Source of the DNA: an uncultured Prevotella sp. | GTDB taxonomy: Bacteria; Bacteroidota; Bacteroidia; Bacteroidales; Bacteroidaceae | Length of the DNA: 64,000 bases | Direction of reading: 5' to 3' | NCBI GenBank assembly: GCA_900320905.1 | Contig: ONTZ01000014.1 | Location: 1 to 64,000, forward strand | Shown: positions 63,080-64,000 of the stretch, piece by piece | Layout: each line of letters begins with the position of its first letter | How positions within the stretch are numbered: the stretch's first letter is position 1 | The notes under the pieces: model-generated | Told to the model about the DNA's origin: nothing | What the model saw: only the letters and a program-made list of their open reading frames with translations | Database searches by the model: none | Made by a program: the position numbers and the translations under genes

Positions 63080-63137
63080 CTAGATAACTTAGTTTATTTA
63101 AAGTATTTGATAAAGTGTCTTTTGTACTTTATTTATT
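63044..63137 (-). ncRNA. Predicted small RNA, about 94 nt
   Basis: A perfect promoter ends at 63144, and a terminator hairpin (AAGGAAC/GTTCCTT, plus-strand 63049-63055 and 63073-63079) followed by seven T lies about 60-90 nt downstream. The stretch in between is A/T-rich and has no gene-length frame, so the likely product is a discrete small RNA. It could also be an attenuator for SpmAB, which has its own promoter just beyond the terminator. Confidence 0.55.
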
Positions 63138-63143
63138 CGAGTG

Positions 63144-63175
63144 CAAAGGTAGTCATTTTTTTTGAATCATCCAAA
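63144..63175 (-). promoter_or_regulatory. Promoter of the predicted small RNA
   Basis: Minus-strand TTTG (63175-63172), a 20-bp spacer and TACCTTTG (63151-63144) match the consensus exactly. The predicted start is near 63137. Confidence 0.7.
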
Positions 63176-63306
63176 TGTTTTTGCTTATTTTTTCATCATT
63201 ATGCATTATGGAATGGTACGGGCGCGTTGCGCGCGTTACCCACCTGCACACTCTGTTCGATTGATGATTATCCATCGCTTCTTATGGTCGGTCAGTTGCC
63301 GCCAGA

Positions 63307-63379
63307 TAGTACTGTCGTAGCAGAAATTAGTACTGCCGTAGCAAACAATAGTACTGTCGTAGAAAAAATTAGTAGTGCC
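63307..63379. repeat. 21-bp tandem repeat, three and a half units
   Basis: TAGTACTGTCGTAGCAGAAAT (63307-63327) repeats with small changes at 63328, 63349 and, partially, 63370. It lies in the repeat-rich gap 62993-63729. Nothing clear is seen between 63181 and 63306 apart from a CG-rich imperfect palindrome around 63216-63241. Confidence 0.75.
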
Positions 63380-63431
63380 CTCGCGTGTACGCATGTATAT
63401 ATATGTCATATTCACTATTTATCCCACTCAT

Positions 63432-63490
63432 CCCGCCTATCCTACACCTAAAGTAAAAATCTTACGTGCGGGATAGGCGGGATAGGCGGG
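63432..63490. repeat. Nested inverted repeat with duplicated right arm
   Basis: CCCGCCTATCC (63432-63442) is inverted as GGATAGGCGGG at 63471-63481 and again, overlapping by 2 bp, at 63480-63490. An inner GTAA/TTAC stem sits in the loop. The transcript would fold into a strong hairpin with a choice of two right arms. Confidence 0.65.
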
Positions 63491-63573
63491 TTGTTTTCCT
63501 GTTTACCCTACTACCGCGCGCGAGTAGCACTGCTTCGAAAGTTTTGTAACAAAGATATTACAACCCCTAGAAA

Positions 63574-63638
63574 GTCTGCCCTGAAACTCAGGCATGATTT
63601 TCCGCCCTCAGGATGGTCTGTCTCAAATCTGGTTTGCC
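63574..63638. repeat. Second copy of the 43-bp repeat family
   Basis: Two units starting at 63574 and 63616 (42 bp apart) begin with GTCTGCCCTGAAACTCAGGC and GTCTGTCTCAAATCTGG, matching the first half of the unit in the array at 25.5-26.1 kb. The palindromic core TGCCcTGA/TCAGGCA is kept in the first unit. Confidence 0.65.
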
Positions 63639-63658
63639 TTTTCACCCCCCGGGCATTG

Positions 63659-63690
63659 AAAAAAGGAGCGATTGCTCGCGCAACCGCTCC
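63659..63690 (-). terminator. Terminator of the EF-hand protein gene
   Basis: Minus-strand GGAGCGGTTG (63690-63681) pairs with CAATCGCTCC (63674-63665) around a CGCGAG loop, followed by six T. It lies 40 bp after the stop at 63730. Confidence 0.75.
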
Positions 63691-63729
63691 CTTCCTTTTA
63701 TTACTATTTTGAAGTATCTGATGTTCTTA

Positions 63730-64000
63730 TTATCTTCTTTCCAGTGTGGCTGTGAAGCCCTGTACCCACTCAGAGAAAGTATAGACATCGTCAATGGGAG
63801 TACGCTCGGGAACCCATTCGTAGTCTGGTAAGCATCCGAACTTACAGCACGCTTCGCCAGTCTTAGCGGTCAACTCGAACCACTCCTTAGCACCTGTCGT
63901 AGTATCTGTAACCTTCTCAACCTCTACCTTGATAAGATTCACAGCGGCATTGAACTCGGCTTGTGAGATTTCTCCGTTACCATCGGTGTCAGTAGGATTG
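63730..64000 (-). CDS. EF-hand calcium-binding protein, C-terminal fragment
   Basis: The frame ending with TAA at 63730 stays open to the right edge of the window, so this is the 3' end of a larger gene. It reads NPTDTDGNGEISQAEFNAA, a canonical EF-hand loop (D, D, N, E at the ligand positions) and then about 70 residues with a GEACCKFGC pair of cysteines and an aromatic C-terminus (FSEWVQGFTATLERR). A GTG at 63942 is an internal valine, not a start. The rest lies beyond the window. Confidence 0.7.
   Translation of the reverse strand, partial: NPTDTDGNGEISQAEFNAAVNLIKVEVEKVTDTTTGAKEWFELTAKTGEACCKFGCLPDYEWVPERTPIDDVYTFSEWVQGFTATLERR

Noticed and set aside
62711-63451. 246-residue plus-strand frame ending in the 21-bp repeats
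   Set aside because: It begins antisense within the SpmAB gene and continues through the small-RNA candidate and repeats; no start signal.

Overview
The window looks like a chromosome fragment of a plant-polysaccharide-degrading Bacteroidales bacterium, most likely a gut or rumen Prevotella-type organism. The evidence is: genes are preceded by Bacteroidetes promoters (TTTG, about 20 bp, TAnnTTTG) rather than Shine-Dalgarno sites; carbohydrate-active enzymes are dense (CE15, GH95, GH9, GH3, CE20-like, GH43, GH2); there is an S46 dipeptidyl peptidase; and several secreted proteins share a C-terminal tail common in Prevotella. No tRNA or rRNA gene, integrase, transposase, prophage or CRISPR array was seen.

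Layout. 1-3.3 kb: secreted proteins, including a 1050-residue leucine-rich-repeat protein with a C-terminal dockerin. 3.4-3.7 kb: a strong leftward promoter and a ~195-nt structured RNA candidate, possibly 6S-like. 3.9-10.2 kb: housekeeping genes (sufS, rnhB, gpmI, ung, a DUF3109 protein) plus a CE15 esterase. 10.2-14.6 kb: GH95 fucosidase, diverging from a phosphate butyryltransferase/butyrate kinase pair. 14.6-18 kb: a CxxCH beta-propeller lipoprotein and a DUF6057 membrane protein. 18.3-25.5 kb: a membrane TPR regulator followed by five secreted proteins including a serpin. 25.5-26.1 kb: a degenerate 43-bp palindromic tandem repeat array. 26.3-30.7 kb: a leftward operon of an endonuclease/phosphatase-fold protein, a lipase-like hydrolase and a lipoprotein, plus a small LTxEQ protein.

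30.9-35.4 kb: carboxylesterase, FecCD-type ABC ATPase, CobD-like enzyme and a FecCD permease, suggesting cobalamin handling. 35.4-46.5 kb: beta-glucan/xylan enzymes (GH9, GH3), two GPH sugar symporters, a CE20-like acetylesterase and a GH43 exo-xylosidase. 46.5-54.6 kb: ECF sigma factor, 5'-nucleotidase with queC, ndk, M16 peptidase, PfkB kinase, DEAD-box helicase and a LOG enzyme. 54.6-63 kb: GH2, DPP7-like peptidase, a four-helix-bundle protein between minisatellites, a flippase and a fused SpmA-SpmB protein. 63-64 kb: a repeat-rich intergenic region with a small-RNA candidate and the end of an EF-hand protein.

The most unusual material is non-coding: (i) the 43-bp repeat family at 25.5-26.1 kb with a second copy near 63.6 kb; (ii) a 59-bp divergent-promoter module present twice at 83% identity (51.1 and 54.0 kb); (iii) a 9-bp-period CCGGG minisatellite that flanks the four-helix-bundle gene and also sits in frame inside an M16 peptidase and a GH95 gene; (iv) two promoter-driven structured RNA candidates. 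All functional names come from reading the sequence and family knowledge; no search was run.
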